Source of the DNA: Paenibacillus aceris
Lineage (GTDB): Bacteria; Bacillota; Bacilli; Paenibacillales; NBRC-103111
DNA: 64,000 nt
NCBI RefSeq assembly: GCF_017874035.1
Contig: NZ_JAGGKV010000010.1
Coordinates: forward strand, 1 to 64,000
Direction: 5' to 3'
Shown: in pieces, positions 43,999 through 53,726 of the stretch
Layout of the letters: each line of letters opens with the position of its first letter
Numbering within the stretch: position 1 is the stretch's first letter
Notes under the pieces: model-generated
What the model was told of the DNA's origin: nothing
The model's database searches: none
Seen by the model: the letters and a program-made list of their open reading frames with translations, nothing else
Position numbers and translations under genes: made by a program

Positions 43999-46716
43999 AT
44001 GTCCAACAAGGACACTTTTTCTGTGCGTAAGCAGTTAACTGTCGGAACACAATCGTTCCAATACTACAGTCTTCCTGACTTTGAGAACCAAGGTCACGGT
44101 ACTGTTAGCAACCTTCCTGTTTCCATTCGAGTTTTGCTTGAAGCCGCTATCCGTCAATTCGACGGCCGCGCTATTACAAGCGAACACGTTAAACAAATCG
44201 CCGGCTGGGCTGAAGGCCGTGACGACAACAAAGAAATTCCTTTCATTCCTGCTCGTATCGTTCTTCAGGATTTCACGGGTGTACCTGTCGTCGTTGACCT
44301 TGCGGCAATGCGTGCGACTATGGCTCGTGAAGGTGGAGATCCAAAACGGATCAACCCTCTTGTTCCTGTAGACCTTGTTATCGACCACTCTGTCATGGTT
44401 GACGCTTTCGGATCCCCGGATGCGCTTGACATGAACATTAACTTAGAATTCGAAAGAAACGAAGAGCGTTACCGTTTCCTTCGTTGGGCACAAACAGCAT
44501 TCGACAACTTCCGTGCGGTTCCGCCTTCAACAGGTATCGTTCACCAAGTTAACTTGGAGTACCTTGCTTCTGTTGCAGCTACAAGAACAATCGATGGCGA
44601 AACGGTTGTCTATCCGGATTCCCTCGTTGGTACAGACTCCCATACAACAATGATCAATGGTCTTGGCGTTGTAGGTTGGGGCGTCGGCGGTATTGAAGCT
44701 GAAGCCGGTATGCTTGGACAACCGCTTTACTTCGTAGCTCCGGACGTTGTCGGTTTCAAATTGACAGGCCACTTAGCAGAAGGCGCTACTGCGACTGACT
44801 TGGCTTTGACTGTTACACAAATTTTGCGTAAAAAAGGCGTTGTTGGTAAATTCGTTGAGTTCTTCGGTCCTGGTCTGAGCAACATCTCCTTGGCTGACCG
44901 CGCAACTGTAGCGAACATGGCTCCTGAGTATGGCGCAACAATCGGTTTCTTCCCGGTAGATAGCGAAACATTGAACTACCTGAGAGCAACTGGCCGTGAA
45001 GAAGAGCAAATCGCACTCGTAGAAGCTTACTACAAAGCACAAGGCATGTTCCGTACTGACTCCACACCAGATCCAGTATTCACAGATGTGATCGAACTTG
45101 ACCTTGGAACCGTAGTACCGAGCTTGGCTGGTCCTAAACGTCCTCAAGACCGCGTTGAGCTTACGAACATGAAAGAGTCCTTCAACTCCATCATCCGTAC
45201 GCCAATCGACAAAGGTGGATACGGTCTAACTGAAGAGAAAATCAACGAAGAAGTTGATGTGGTCTACCCTAATGGCGAGACGGTTAAAATGGGAACAGGT
45301 TCCGTTGTAATCGCAGCGATCACTTCCTGTACGAACACATCCAACCCAAGCGTTATGCTAGGTGCAGGTCTTGTAGCTAAGAAAGCCGTCGCTCTCGGTT
45401 TGAGAAAACCGGCATTCGTGAAGAGCTCCTTGACGCCAGGTTCCCTGGTAGTTACTGAGTACCTCAAGAAAGCTGGCTTGCTTGAGTCCCTAGAAGCACT
45501 AGGATTCCACGTTGCAGGTTACGGCTGTGCAACATGTATCGGTAACTCCGGTCCGCTTCCGGAAGAAGTAAGCAAAGCCGTTGCTGACAACGATATGACG
45601 GTAGCTGCCGTTATCTCCGGTAACCGTAACTTTGAAGGCCGCGTTCACGCTCAAGTGAAAGCTAACTACCTTGGATCACCTCCACTTGTTGTTGCCTATG
45701 CGCTTGCAGGTACAGTAAACATTGATTTGGCTAACGATCCAATCGGTTACGACCAAAGCAATCAACCTGTCTACCTCAAAGACATCTGGCCTACAAACCA
45801 AGAGATTCAAGAAGCTCTTGGCGTAGCAATGAGCCCGGACATGTTCCGTGACAAATACAACAACGTATTCCGTGCGAATGAGCGTTTCAACGAAATCGCG
45901 ATTCCGGAAGGCGATCTGTACGAGTTCGATACGAACTCCACTTACATTCAAGAGCCTCCGTTCTTCACAGACCTGGGTACGGTTCTGGATGATATCGCGG
46001 ATATCCGCAGCGCGAAAACTTTGGCACTGCTCGGCGATTCCGTTACAACGGATCACATCTCCCCTGCAGGTAACATCAAAGTTGACAGCCCTGGAGGTCA
46101 ATACCTGATCAACCATGGTGTAAAAAGAGAAGACTTCAACTCCTACGGTTCCCGTCGTGGTAACCACGAAGTGATGATGCGCGGAACGTTCGCGAACATC
46201 CGTATTCGTAACCAAGTGGCACCAGGAACAGAAGGCGGCGTAACCACTTACCTGCCAACTGGCGAAGTAGAGTCCATCTACGATGCATCCATGAAATACC
46301 AAGCTGAAGGTCAAAACCTTGTCGTTATCGCTGGTAAAGAGTACGGAACTGGAAGCTCCCGTGACTGGGCGGCAAAAGGTACATTCCTGCTTGGCGTTAA
46401 AGCCGTTATCGCTGAAAGCTTCGAGCGTATTCACCGCAGTAACCTTGTGGGTATGGGCGTTCTTCCGCTTCAATTCCTTGAGGGAACAAGCTGGAAAACA
46501 CTAGGTATCACAGGTCGCGAAACATTCGATATCACAGGTTTGAGCAACGATGTTCAACCAGGTTCGACGGTTAAAGTGACAGCAACTCGTGAAGATGGTA
46601 CAACTTTCGATTTCAACGCACTTGTTCGTCTGGACAGCTTAGTTGATGTAGACTACTACCGTAATGGCGGTATTCTGCAAACCGTTCTTCGCCAAATCTT
46701 GGCTGAGAAAAACTAA
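43999..46716 (+). CDS. acnA: Aconitate hydratase
   Basis: A 905-residue AcnA/IRP-type aconitase converting citrate to isocitrate in the TCA cycle. The 4Fe-4S ligands are Cys444 ([10 protein letters not shown]), Cys510 and Cys513 ([11 protein letters not shown]). The [46 protein letters not shown] and [17 protein letters not shown] motifs are intact. AcnA-type proteins can also bind mRNA when the cluster is lost. Codon choice is narrow, implying high expression. AAAGGAGG is well placed before the ATG. It is a single-gene unit; the palindrome before it suggests IclR-type control rather than, or as well as, the CcpC control known for B. subtilis citB. Confidence 0.97.
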   Translation: MSNKDTFSVRKQLTVGTQSFQYYSLPDFENQGHGTVSNLPVSIRVLLEAAIRQFDGRAITSEHVKQIAGWAEGRDDNKEIPFIPARIVLQDFTGVPVVVDLAAMRATMAREGGDPKRINPLVPVDLVIDHSVMVDAFGSPDALDMNINLEFERNEERYRFLRWAQTAFDNFRAVPPSTGIVHQVNLEYLASVAATRTIDGETVVYPDSLVGTDSHTTMINGLGVVGWGVGGIEAEAGMLGQPLYFVAPDVVGFKLTGHLAEGATATDLALTVTQILRKKGVVGKFVEFFGPGLSNISLADRATVANMAPEYGATIGFFPVDSETLNYLRATGREEEQIALVEAYYKAQGMFRTDSTPDPVFTDVIELDLGTVVPSLAGPKRPQDRVELTNMKESFNSIIRTPIDKGGYGLTEEKINEEVDVVYPNGETVKMGTGSVVIAAITSCTNTSNPSVMLGAGLVAKKAVALGLRKPAFVKSSLTPGSLVVTEYLKKAGLLESLEALGFHVAGYGCATCIGNSGPLPEEVSKAVADNDMTVAAVISGNRNFEGRVHAQVKANYLGSPPLVVAYALAGTVNIDLANDPIGYDQSNQPVYLKDIWPTNQEIQEALGVAMSPDMFRDKYNNVFRANERFNEIAIPEGDLYEFDTNSTYIQEPPFFTDLGTVLDDIADIRSAKTLALLGDSVTTDHISPAGNIKVDSPGGQYLINHGVKREDFNSYGSRRGNHEVMMRGTFANIRIRNQVAPGTEGGVTTYLPTGEVESIYDASMKYQAEGQNLVVIAGKEYGTGSSRDWAAKGTFLLGVKAVIAESFERIHRSNLVGMGVLPLQFLEGTSWKTLGITGRETFDITGLSNDVQPGSTVKVTATREDGTTFDFNALVRLDSLVDVDYYRNGGILQTVLRQILAEKN

Positions 46717-46751
46717 TTAATCATCCAACTAAAACCTTATATACAACCAAG

Positions 46752-46790
46752 GACAAACGCGCTCGTCCTGTTAGGACGAGCGCGTTTGTC
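46752..46790 (+). terminator. Perfect 17-bp hairpin downstream of acnA
   Basis: Arms GACAAACGCGCTCGTCC and reverse complement around a 5-base loop, 35 bases after the stop codon, with no T run. It is very stable and may protect the mRNA 3' end. Confidence 0.65.
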
Positions 46791-46840
46791 AAGGTAGATG
46801 CGAAGCAAAAGTATAAAACTCACACTTTCTTATCTACCAA

Positions 46841-46879
46841 AAAAAACCGGGATTGCCGTATGGCATTCCCGGTTTTTTT
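46841..46879 (+). terminator. Bidirectional-type terminator downstream of acnA
   Basis: AAAACCGGGA-TTGCC / GGCAT-TCCCGGTTTTTTT hairpin with a T run on the plus strand and an A run on the other side. The gap from here to 47069 holds nothing else recognised. Confidence 0.9.
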
Positions 46880-47069
46880 GCAATTATTGAGACTGCTGTA
46901 TCTCTAGGGCCCCAAGCAGTTGAGTGTCCGGGCCACGAGAAAATATTCGGAATTAGCCGCACAAATGATTTACAATTTCTTGGAAACAAGACTTACATTG
47001 GTAATAACTGCGTGTTGAGCCTGCCTTTCTCCCCACCTATAATGGATAACAGCGAAAGGGGAGATGAAG

Positions 47070-47729
47070 ATGAACTCATTTAAAAGGCTCGTCCTAGTCA
47101 TGCTGATCGCTTCGATTGGTCTAGGTGTTTCAGTAAGCGAATGGAGCCAACCAACTTCTGCCGCATCAGCTAATTTGCAGGCAGGCAGTCAAAACGGAGA
47201 TGTCTGGGATGCTCAGTTCCGACTAAAAGTGTTAGGCTATTACCAGCAGCCGATAGATGGCGTGTACGGTCCAGTTACCGCTGCAGCTGTGCGTAATTTT
47301 CAATATAATTATGGCTTAACGATTGATGGCATTGTTGGTGCGAACACATGGCAAAGCTTACGTAAGTATTCGGTTAATCAAGAAGATCTTGATATGCTGG
47401 CGAAAGTGATCTACAGCGAGGCCCGCGGTGAATCCTATACAGGACAAGTAGCGGTTGGCGCGGTCGTTATGAATCGTCTGAAGTCAAGCAATTTTCCGAA
47501 TACAATCGAAGGGATTGTTTTTGAATCCGGAGCTTTCACGGCAGTAGATGACGGACAATACTGGTTGACGCCAGATAGCACGGCATACCAGGCTGCACAG
47601 GATGCTGTGCGCGGTTGGGATCCAACCGGCGGTGCTCTCTACTACTTCAATCCAGAAACAGCGACAAGCAAGTGGATCTGGTCACGGCCGCAAACGGTTA
47701 AGATTGGCAATCACATTTTTGCCAAGTAA
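47070..47729 (+). CDS. sleB: SleB/CwlJ-type spore cortex-lytic hydrolase
   Basis: A 219-residue exported protein. It has a signal peptide (about 1-32, ending TSAASA), a peptidoglycan-binding domain at about 45-100 (QFRLKVLGYYQQPIDGVYGPVTAAAVRNFQYNYGLTIDGIVGANTW), and a Hydrolase_2 catalytic domain at 110-219 with the expected Glu in VIYSEARGESYTGQVAVGAVVMNR. In SleB this domain is a lytic transglycosylase acting on muramic-lactam cortex during germination. No ypeB gene follows, unlike the B. subtilis sleB-ypeB pair, so it may be a paralogue. The ATG at 47070 is six bases after GGGGAG; the ATG at 47064 touches that site. Confidence 0.9.
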   Translation: MNSFKRLVLVMLIASIGLGVSVSEWSQPTSAASANLQAGSQNGDVWDAQFRLKVLGYYQQPIDGVYGPVTAAAVRNFQYNYGLTIDGIVGANTWQSLRKYSVNQEDLDMLAKVIYSEARGESYTGQVAVGAVVMNRLKSSNFPNTIEGIVFESGAFTAVDDGQYWLTPDSTAYQAAQDAVRGWDPTGGALYYFNPETATSKWIWSRPQTVKIGNHIFAK

Positions 47730-47745
47730 GAAGGAATACAAAAGA

Positions 47746-47800
47746 AACACCTCTCACATAGCTGCTCCTTTGGAGCTGCCTCGTGAAGAGGTGTTTTTTT
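47746..47800 (+). terminator. Terminator of the sleB-like gene
   Basis: AACACCTCT..AGAGGTGTT stem with an inner AGCTGCTCC / GGAGCTGC hairpin and a TTTTTTT tail. It overlaps the end of the convergent CDF gene. Confidence 0.85.
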
Positions 47801-48687
47801 CATGACTCTGCATACCAAGGATTCAAATGCACTAACACCTCGTCCACATCGTGATGGGCGGATTGAATTTTTTGCTTAATGCCACGAATAATGTCATGTC
47901 CTTCTTGGATGGTGAGATTGCCGGGTACACCCAGCCTGGCGTCGACCAGTATATAGTGCCCGTGTTCCCGGGCCCGCAAGCGATCAATTCGCTTGATCTC
48001 AGGTACAGAACGGATCAATGCCGCATATTGTTCAATCTGCACACTACTAACACTTCGTTCCATTAGAACATCGAATGACTCCCGGCCCATTTCGAATGCA
48101 AGCTTCAACACTAGGAATGAGACAATGATTCCTGCTACAGGGTCCCCATAAGCCAAAATGCTATAACTAAAATGATCTCCGATTAAGGCTAAGCCAATAC
48201 CCACGGAGGCTGCTATAGACGCATAAACGTCTGCCAAATGATCATAAGCGGTTGCGATTAAGCCTTTACTGTTGAGTCTGCGTCCGATGCGCATCGTGTA
48301 GACATAAAGAATTTGTTTCCAGATTAAAGAGATGACCGCCGCGGCAAAAGCAATAAGATGCGCTTTGCCTGGAGGCTCAAAAAGCGCATGGATGGCATGA
48401 TAACCCATATAGATGGAGGCTGCGCCCAAAATAATCGCGACGATGAAGGCGCCAAGCACCTCGGCCTTGCCATGCCCGTAGGGATGGTCTAGATCGGCCG
48501 GCTTCGAAGATACGCGCATGGCGCTGTATGCCGTCGCCGTCGCAATCACATCGCCGGCATTATGGATACCGTCGGCGATGAGCACTTGGCTGCTCGATAA
48601 GAGGCCAACGATGATTTTGATGGCGGTTAGCACGATGTTGCTGGCAAGACTAATCCAGATCGCCAGCATCGAGGCTGTCTTCTTCAT
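47800..48687 (-). CDS. Cation diffusion facilitator metal exporter
   Basis: A 295-residue CDF transporter with six membrane helices. Metal-site pattern in helix 2 is ADGIHNAGD and in helix 5 AYDHLADVYAS, with the DLDHPYGHGKAE motif after helix 2. A cytosolic ferredoxin-like domain (about 210-295) has GHYILVDARLGVPGNLTIQEGHDI. The H/D arrangement suggests Zn, Mn or a similar divalent ion; selectivity cannot be settled. SD AAGGGAG is eight bases before the ATG at 48687, so the GTG three codons earlier is not used. It reads in the same direction as the IclR gene but after that gene's terminator. Confidence 0.93.
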   Translation of the reverse strand: MKKTASMLAIWISLASNIVLTAIKIIVGLLSSSQVLIADGIHNAGDVIATATAYSAMRVSSKPADLDHPYGHGKAEVLGAFIVAIILGAASIYMGYHAIHALFEPPGKAHLIAFAAAVISLIWKQILYVYTMRIGRRLNSKGLIATAYDHLADVYASIAASVGIGLALIGDHFSYSILAYGDPVAGIIVSFLVLKLAFEMGRESFDVLMERSVSSVQIEQYAALIRSVPEIKRIDRLRAREHGHYILVDARLGVPGNLTIQEGHDIIRGIKQKIQSAHHDVDEVLVHLNPWYAES

Positions 48688-48731
48688 ACTTGCCACTCCC
48701 TTTCCCTCTTCTAGTATGGCTTCCTAGAAGC

Positions 48732-48764
48732 AAAAAATCCCCTATCCCAGTTCGGGATAGGGGA
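48732..48764 (-). terminator. Terminator of the iclR gene
   Basis: Minus strand TCCCCTATCCCG / TGGGATAGGGGA hairpin followed by TTTTTT, 17 bases after the stop. Confidence 0.9.
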
Positions 48765-48780
48765 CTGCATGAACGATGCG

Positions 48781-49524
48781 CTAACGCAGCATCGTGCCCA
48801 TGCGTCGCGCCGCTTCCATAATAAGCGGCGCTTGCTCTTGCATCAGCTCCAGCGTAAGCCTGTTCGCTGGACCCGATACGGCGAGAGCGGCGACAAGCCG
48901 TCCGCCGCGGTCTATAATCGGCGCGGACACAGCCGCCGCGCCAGGCTCTCGTTCTTCCACGCTCGTGGCGAAGCCAGCGCGTTTGGTGTCGGCCAGCTGC
49001 TGCAGGAACGCCTGCTGATCCAACACGGCCGGCCAATCGGCCGAGGCTAGAAGCTGCTGCTGCACAGCAGGCTCCGCGAAGGCGACGAGCACCTTGCTCG
49101 AGGCGCCGACGTAGAGCGGCATTCGCGCCCCTACGGGGGCTACTCGGCGAATGGCGTGGTTGCTCTGCACGGCTTGGATGCGGATGCGCTCCAGGCCATC
49201 CTGCACGTACAGCGAGATCGTTTCGCCGAGGAGGTCGCGCAGTCGTTCCATCTCCGGCAGCAGGATGATGCCGGGGTCACCCTCTTGGGAGAGATTGGCC
49301 GAGAGCTCCCAGAGCCGATAGCCTAGCCTGTATTTATCTGTGGCTGCATCGCGCATAATAAAACCCTTACCCTCTAAAGAAGCCAGGAGGCGATGTACGG
49401 TACTTTTATGTAATTCCACTCGACTTGCAATTTCAGTCAATGTCAGCTCGGTCGATTCGGTAAAACAGAGCATAATATCTAAGGCACGCTCTACTGCTCG
49501 CACCGTCAGCTTGTTATCTTCCAT
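48781..49524 (-). CDS. IclR-family transcription regulator
   Basis: A 247-residue regulator. The N-terminal winged helix-turn-helix (residues 5-65, RAVERALDIMLCFTESTELTLTEIASRVELHKSTVHRLLASLEGKGFI) and the GAF-like effector domain (about 80-245) with the IclR pattern KRAGFATSVEEREPGAAAVSAPIIDRGGRLVAALAVSGPANRL are complete. The effector-domain half is GC-rich. Start at 49524 is chosen on HTH homology; ATG codons at 49542 and 49548 lack good ribosome-binding sites as well. A GTTFCA-type palindrome (GTTTCA-N5-TGAAAC) between its promoter and start recurs before acnA, so autoregulation and control of aconitase are inferred. The ligand is unknown. Confidence 0.9.
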   Translation of the reverse strand: MEDNKLTVRAVERALDIMLCFTESTELTLTEIASRVELHKSTVHRLLASLEGKGFIMRDAATDKYRLGYRLWELSANLSQEGDPGIILLPEMERLRDLLGETISLYVQDGLERIRIQAVQSNHAIRRVAPVGARMPLYVGASSKVLVAFAEPAVQQQLLASADWPAVLDQQAFLQQLADTKRAGFATSVEEREPGAAAVSAPIIDRGGRLVAALAVSGPANRLTLELMQEQAPLIMEAARRMGTMLR

Positions 49525-49571
49525 GACGAACACCACTTTCATTGTCATTCTGCCTGCGGAAGCATCAAATA

Positions 49572-49588
49572 GTTTCACTATATGAAAC
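49572..49588. promoter_or_regulatory. Operator-like palindrome upstream of iclR
   Basis: GTTTCACTATATGAAAC, i.e. GTTTCA-N5-TGAAAC, 48 bases before the iclR start and 12 bases after the -10. It has the same arms and spacing as the acnA site. Confidence 0.75.
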
Positions 49589-49600
49589 CCAGTTATATCT

Positions 49601-49629
49601 AGTATAACCAAACTCCAACGATGCGTAAA
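49601..49629 (-). promoter_or_regulatory. Promoter of iclR
   Basis: Minus strand TTTACG (49624-49629), 17-base spacer, TATACT (49601-49606). Confidence 0.7.
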
Positions 49630-49836
49630 GGTCAAACATCTGTTTCTTCTATTGTTACAGAACCGTTACAAAGGCCTTACAATTGCCGCATCCGCATTGA
49701 CTTGAAAGCGCATTCAGAATAATATTAAAGTAATAGATTACTTATCTGAAAATTTAGATAATTAACTCCTTTCTCCCTATAACATCTCAGAGCAGCCTAT
49801 TCGAACAAACAACTTCTATGGAGGGAGGGTACTGCG

Positions 49837-50859
49837 ATGTCTACAACATCACTATCCCCAGGCTCACTTCAACCAACGCTCGATCAAGTCGTTACCCGTC
49901 CGCTTTTACGCAAAAAAAGGCTGGTTCTCACCATCCTGATCTCAATTCTAACGCTATGTACTTCTCTGCTGTTGGCCTTTCACGCCTATATTGCTTGGAC
50001 GCTTGCGCGGCCGCATATTGATCCGCTTCATTCGGATCCGATGAGAGCCGTAGGCCTTCCTTACAGCAGCGTTACGTTTCCAAGCCTGAATGGCACTTCG
50101 AATTTAGACGGTTGGTTCATCCCTGCTCCTTCCGACAAAACCGTCATTTTCTCTCATGGCTATGGAGGCAATCGCGAAGAACTATGGGTTCCGCTTTATA
50201 ACCTGGCCCGCGAGCTGCACTTGCAGAACTACAATGTATTGATGTTTGACTATGGCTATGTCCATCCCGGCAACGAACGTATTATGACCGGCGGTATTCA
50301 AGAATCGCAGGAGCTGCTCGGGGCTGTTAACTACGTTAAGCATTTATCCAGCGGTCCTATTTATATCTGGGGCTTCTCCATGGGTGCAGGAACAGCACTT
50401 CAAGCCGCACTCCAAAATGGCACCGATATCTCAGGGATGATTCTGGACAGCACGTTTATGCTGAATCCGGATACTCTCTATCACAATATGAAGCAAGTTG
50501 TGAACGTCCCGAAATTCCCGTCTCTCCCGCTCGTTCGATTATTTTTCCCGCTCCTGAACGGGGTCAGCTTGCATGAAGTTCCTTATAAAAAAGTAACTTC
50601 GACCAACTACTCCATGCCCATCTATTTCATACATGGGACCGAGGACTCTAAGGCTCCTTATGAAATGGTTGAGGACATATTTAAAGTGCAGACTGATACA
50701 CAGTCGAAGCTTTGGATTATCCCAAAAGCGCAGCATGAGCTGCTATACCGAGCAGAGCCGAAGAAATATGTGCGTACGACGTTGAGCTTCCTCAATGGCC
50801 TGACAAGTACAGCTACAACTACTACTGCAAGTGCAACTGCAGCCGTGGCTGCAAATTGA
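49837..50859 (+). CDS. Membrane-anchored alpha/beta hydrolase
   Basis: A 340-residue protein with one N-terminal membrane helix (about 27-52) and an alpha/beta-hydrolase domain outside. Motifs: VIFSHGYGGNREELW (oxyanion region), nucleophile Ser181 in GFSMGAG, acid Asp in FIHGTEDSKAPYEMV, and His in KAQHELLY. It resembles the BAAT/YqkD-type esterase group. A low-complexity Thr/Ala tail (TSTATTTTASATAAVAAN) ends it. GGAGGGAGGG precedes the ATG. The substrate is unknown; the neighbours do not point to a pathway. Confidence 0.9.
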   Translation: MSTTSLSPGSLQPTLDQVVTRPLLRKKRLVLTILISILTLCTSLLLAFHAYIAWTLARPHIDPLHSDPMRAVGLPYSSVTFPSLNGTSNLDGWFIPAPSDKTVIFSHGYGGNREELWVPLYNLARELHLQNYNVLMFDYGYVHPGNERIMTGGIQESQELLGAVNYVKHLSSGPIYIWGFSMGAGTALQAALQNGTDISGMILDSTFMLNPDTLYHNMKQVVNVPKFPSLPLVRLFFPLLNGVSLHEVPYKKVTSTNYSMPIYFIHGTEDSKAPYEMVEDIFKVQTDTQSKLWIIPKAQHELLYRAEPKKYVRTTLSFLNGLTSTATTTTASATAAVAAN

Positions 50860-50883
50860 CTCTGGTATTCCCTCCTCCCTATA

Positions 50884-50916
50884 AAATCGACCCCTTACGG
50901 GGTCGATATTTTTTTT
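50884..50916 (+). terminator. Terminator of the alpha/beta hydrolase gene
   Basis: ATCGACCCC-TTAC-GGGGTCGAT followed by TTTTTTTT. Confidence 0.93.
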
Positions 50917-50961
50917 GCGGCACATCCCGCTTTGCTCATTTTTATTATATGACGTGCTTGC

Positions 50962-52281
50962 CTAGTCCATCTCATAAATCGAGCCGGACTTGCTAGCAAA
51001 CAGCTCCGCATACACTTTCTCCGCGTACGCATCCGTCATGCCGGATATATAGTCCGCTACGAACCGCGGCCAGCTCCAATTGCCCATCCTGCGCTCGTAG
51101 CTGTCGATCCAGTCAGGTGGAATGATCCACATCCCTCTGTCTTGATCGATAAAGCTTTCCCAGAGCCGCTCGACGATGATCTCGCTGCGTTTCTGCAGGC
51201 GAAGCACCCGGAAATCCTTAATCAGCGTAACCCACGCTAGCTTCTTCAAGATTTCCATCGTCCGCAGCAGATTCATATCCTCCGCGCCGTCTTTCACGAG
51301 CGCAACCTTTTTCCAGCCACGTTCAGGGTCATCCAGGATGTCCAGCCGGCTGGCAAAAGAGCTCACCCAACGGGCTTTCATCTCCCTGCGCGTCCGCGAT
51401 TCCTCCCGGTTGCATTCGGCGAAAATCTGCTGCCACTGCTCCAAATAATCGGTCAGCACCTTTTTGACCATTTGCTCGATATCAACTTGCTCCCAGCCGA
51501 ATTTGTGCTTGTTGGGGTCATTCAAAATTTCCATGACCAAATGGCGAATCAAACGCTGATCCTCAAAAAATGTAGCGTTCATCTGGATTTTGCCAGCACG
51601 GATGCCATCTTCAATATCATGCGTCGAGTACGCGATATCATCGCATAAATCCATCAATTGCGCTTCTAATGTAGAGCAGCCCTCCGGCATGTTCCACTCC
51701 CTACGCAGCTCACGGATGATTTCCCACTCGGAGGCATATACCCCTTTGAGCCGTCCCTCTTCCTCAAGCAAAAACGGATACTTATTGATGCCCAGCAGCA
51801 CCGCCGCGGTTAGATCCAAGCCGCTTTCACTGCCCGCCCGTTTTTCGAGGAACATGAGGATGCGGAAGTTCTGGGCGTTGCCTTCATATTTCAAGCCATG
51901 GTCCTTCAAAAGAATATGATTCAGCACCTCTTCCCCTTTGTGACCGAATGGAGGGTGGCCAAAGTCGTGCGCAATAGACGCACACTCGACAACGGTAGGG
52001 TCAATAATGAGACCCGGATGCTCTCTTTTTTGTAAAAAAGGGTTCGTCCTCTCCAGACGCTTCGCTACTTCCCTGGCAATTTGGGCAACCTCTAACGAAT
52101 GGGTCAGCCGTGTCCGGTAATAGTCGCCTGAACCGGCTCCGAACACCTGTGATTTGCCCTGCAGCCGGCGAAAGGTCGGCGATTGGATCAGCCTTGCGTA
52201 ATCCCGCTCAAATTCATCCCGTTCTTCACTCACTTTAGAGGAAGCGGCCTCACCCGGCCGAAATTTTCGTATGTTGTTCAT
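50962..52281 (-). CDS. dgt: dGTPase-like HD-domain triphosphohydrolase
   Basis: A 439-residue HD-superfamily enzyme: RLQGKSQVFG, RTRLTHSLEVAQIAREVAKRL (first metal His), IAHDFGHPPFGHKGEEVLN (HD pair) and DDIAYSTHDIEDGIRAGKI (metal Asp) are all intact. Family members hydrolyse dGTP, or other dNTPs, to the nucleoside and triphosphate. AGAGGAGG precedes the ATG at 52281; the upstream open frame lacks homology. It is probably a single gene. The name dgt reflects family membership; substrate preference is unproven. Confidence 0.93.
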   Translation of the reverse strand: MNNIRKFRPGEAASSKVSEERDEFERDYARLIQSPTFRRLQGKSQVFGAGSGDYYRTRLTHSLEVAQIAREVAKRLERTNPFLQKREHPGLIIDPTVVECASIAHDFGHPPFGHKGEEVLNHILLKDHGLKYEGNAQNFRILMFLEKRAGSESGLDLTAAVLLGINKYPFLLEEEGRLKGVYASEWEIIRELRREWNMPEGCSTLEAQLMDLCDDIAYSTHDIEDGIRAGKIQMNATFFEDQRLIRHLVMEILNDPNKHKFGWEQVDIEQMVKKVLTDYLEQWQQIFAECNREESRTRREMKARWVSSFASRLDILDDPERGWKKVALVKDGAEDMNLLRTMEILKKLAWVTLIKDFRVLRLQKRSEIIVERLWESFIDQDRGMWIIPPDWIDSYERRMGNWSWPRFVADYISGMTDAYAEKVYAELFASKSGSIYEMD

Positions 52282-52471
52282 CAGCTTGCCTCCTCTGGTG
52301 CTCTTGCCAACTCCCTGATTTGTACATCTGGCCAATAAGCCGCTTCTAAGCCACTTCATGCTACTATCAGTTTATGCTATAGCATGTACGCTAGTCACCC
52401 TGGGACTATTTATTTATAAAAGAATACTATATTCGTCTGTTCGGCAACAAGTCATGACTTTCATTCCGCAC

Positions 52472-52521
52472 AAAAAAAGGGATGCTGCACAAGACAATTG
52501 TCTCCATGCACACCCCTTTTC
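52472..52521 (-). terminator. Terminator of folE
   Basis: Minus strand AAAAGGGGTG..CATCCCTTTTTTT stem with an inner AGACAATTGTCT palindrome, after the folE stop. Confidence 0.8.
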
Positions 52522-52529
52522 ACATTAAT

Positions 52530-53120
52530 TTACCTATTAATCAAGGACAAGAATTCGGAACGCAGCGTCGAGTCCGTCCGGAAAGAACCGCGCACCGCCG
52601 ATGTGATCGTCTCGCTGCCGTACTTTTTGACCCCTCTTGAGCACATGCACATATGTTCTCCTTCAACAACGACCATGACACCGTGCGGCTTCAACACTTC
52701 ATCGAGAATGTCTGCGATTTCAGACGTAATTCTCTCCTGCACCTGCAATTTGCGAGTTACGACATCGACCAGACGGGCAAATTTGCTAAGTCCCGCAACT
52801 TTACCGCTCGGCAGGTACCCTACATGCACTTTACCGAAAAATGGCGCCATATGATGCTCGCATTGGCTGTAATAAATAATATCTTTAATAATGACCAGCT
52901 CTTCGTGCTGCTCGTCGAAGGTTACGCCGAGAACATCCCGCGGATTCGCCTCATAGCCCGAAAAAATTTCTTCATACATGCGCGTTACGCGCGCAGGTGT
53001 GTCCAGCAAACCCTCCCGGTCCACATCTTCTCCGATCAATCGCAAAATTTCCCGCACATGCTTTTCAATCAATTCGCGATTCTCAGCCACCCTCGTATTT
53101 TTGTATTCAACAGATGCCAT
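52530..53120 (-). CDS. folE: GTP cyclohydrolase I
   Basis: A 196-residue enzyme producing 7,8-dihydroneopterin triphosphate from GTP for folate and possibly queuosine synthesis. Zinc ligands Cys87 and His90 (QCEHHMAPF) and Cys158 (HMCMCSRGV) are present, along with GLSKFARLVDV and QERITSEIADIL. Start at 53120 has AGGAG ten bases upstream; the GTG at 53129 touches that site. It lies 27 bases after a TetR gene in the same direction and may be co-transcribed with it. The window also encodes queG, but queuosine genes are not clustered here. Confidence 0.96.
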   Translation of the reverse strand: MASVEYKNTRVAENRELIEKHVREILRLIGEDVDREGLLDTPARVTRMYEEIFSGYEANPRDVLGVTFDEQHEELVIIKDIIYYSQCEHHMAPFFGKVHVGYLPSGKVAGLSKFARLVDVVTRKLQVQERITSEIADILDEVLKPHGVMVVVEGEHMCMCSRGVKKYGSETITSAVRGSFRTDSTLRSEFLSLINR

Positions 53121-53147
53121 CTTCTCCACACTCCTCTTTCATATCCT

Positions 53148-53726
53148 CTATCCCATGCAAACTGTCAATACCTTGATGCCGTCCCGCATTGCTCTGCTGT
53201 CTTTATGCGCTTTCGTGAGCAGCATCCCGCCCTGCAGGAGTGAAACGATCGGTGCAGCCAGCTCCACAGGAGTCAGCCCCTGCAGCGACAGCTCCCCTTG
53301 CTTCCGGCCTTCCAGCAGGCAAGCCTCAACCTCAGTCTCCAGCTCCGTGAAGAAACGGCTCAGCGGCTTGCGCAGCTCCTCCGAACTATCGCTAAGCTCT
53401 AGCGCCAAATTGCCGAAGAAACAACCCTTCCGGCACTCGTTTTCATCGCAGAAGCTTAGCATCCGTTCAAACAAAGCCAATACGCGCTGCTTCGGCGATA
53501 GCTTAGTATTGCCCAGACTCGGCTCCATCACAGATTGCCGCATTTCGTCTACCTTGCGCTCAATAACCTTTACGCCCAGTTCTTCTTTGCTTTTAAAATG
53601 ATAGTAAAAATTGCTTTTACATACCCCGCTGCTCGACAAAATGTCCTCTAGTCCCGTTCCTTGATAGCCTTGATCATGAAATAGATCCATTGCAGCCTCC
53701 AGGATGCGGTCTTTGTTGCTTGCCAT
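53148..53726 (-). CDS. TetR/AcrR-family regulator
   Basis: A 192-residue repressor: HTH at residues 5-50 (KDRILEAAMDLFHDQGYQGTGLEDILSSSGVCKSNFYYHFKSKEEL) and a ligand domain with the Cys-containing CDENECRKGCFFGNLALEL pattern seen in the YxaF/LmrA-like subgroup (TetR_C_24 type). The paired cysteines could sense oxidants or electrophiles, but this is a guess. AGAGGTGG lies before the ATG. It precedes folE with a 27-base gap; an operon is plausible but regulation of folE is not implied. Confidence 0.92.
   Translation of the reverse strand: MASNKDRILEAAMDLFHDQGYQGTGLEDILSSSGVCKSNFYYHFKSKEELGVKVIERKVDEMRQSVMEPSLGNTKLSPKQRVLALFERMLSFCDENECRKGCFFGNLALELSDSSEELRKPLSRFFTELETEVEACLLEGRKQGELSLQGLTPVELAAPIVSLLQGGMLLTKAHKDSRAMRDGIKVLTVCMG

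Noticed and set aside
45676-46473. Long antisense ORF opposite acnA (and a similar one at 29426-30019 opposite gltB)
   Set aside because: Both mirror strongly biased codon use on the coding strand. They lack start signals and recognisable protein features.
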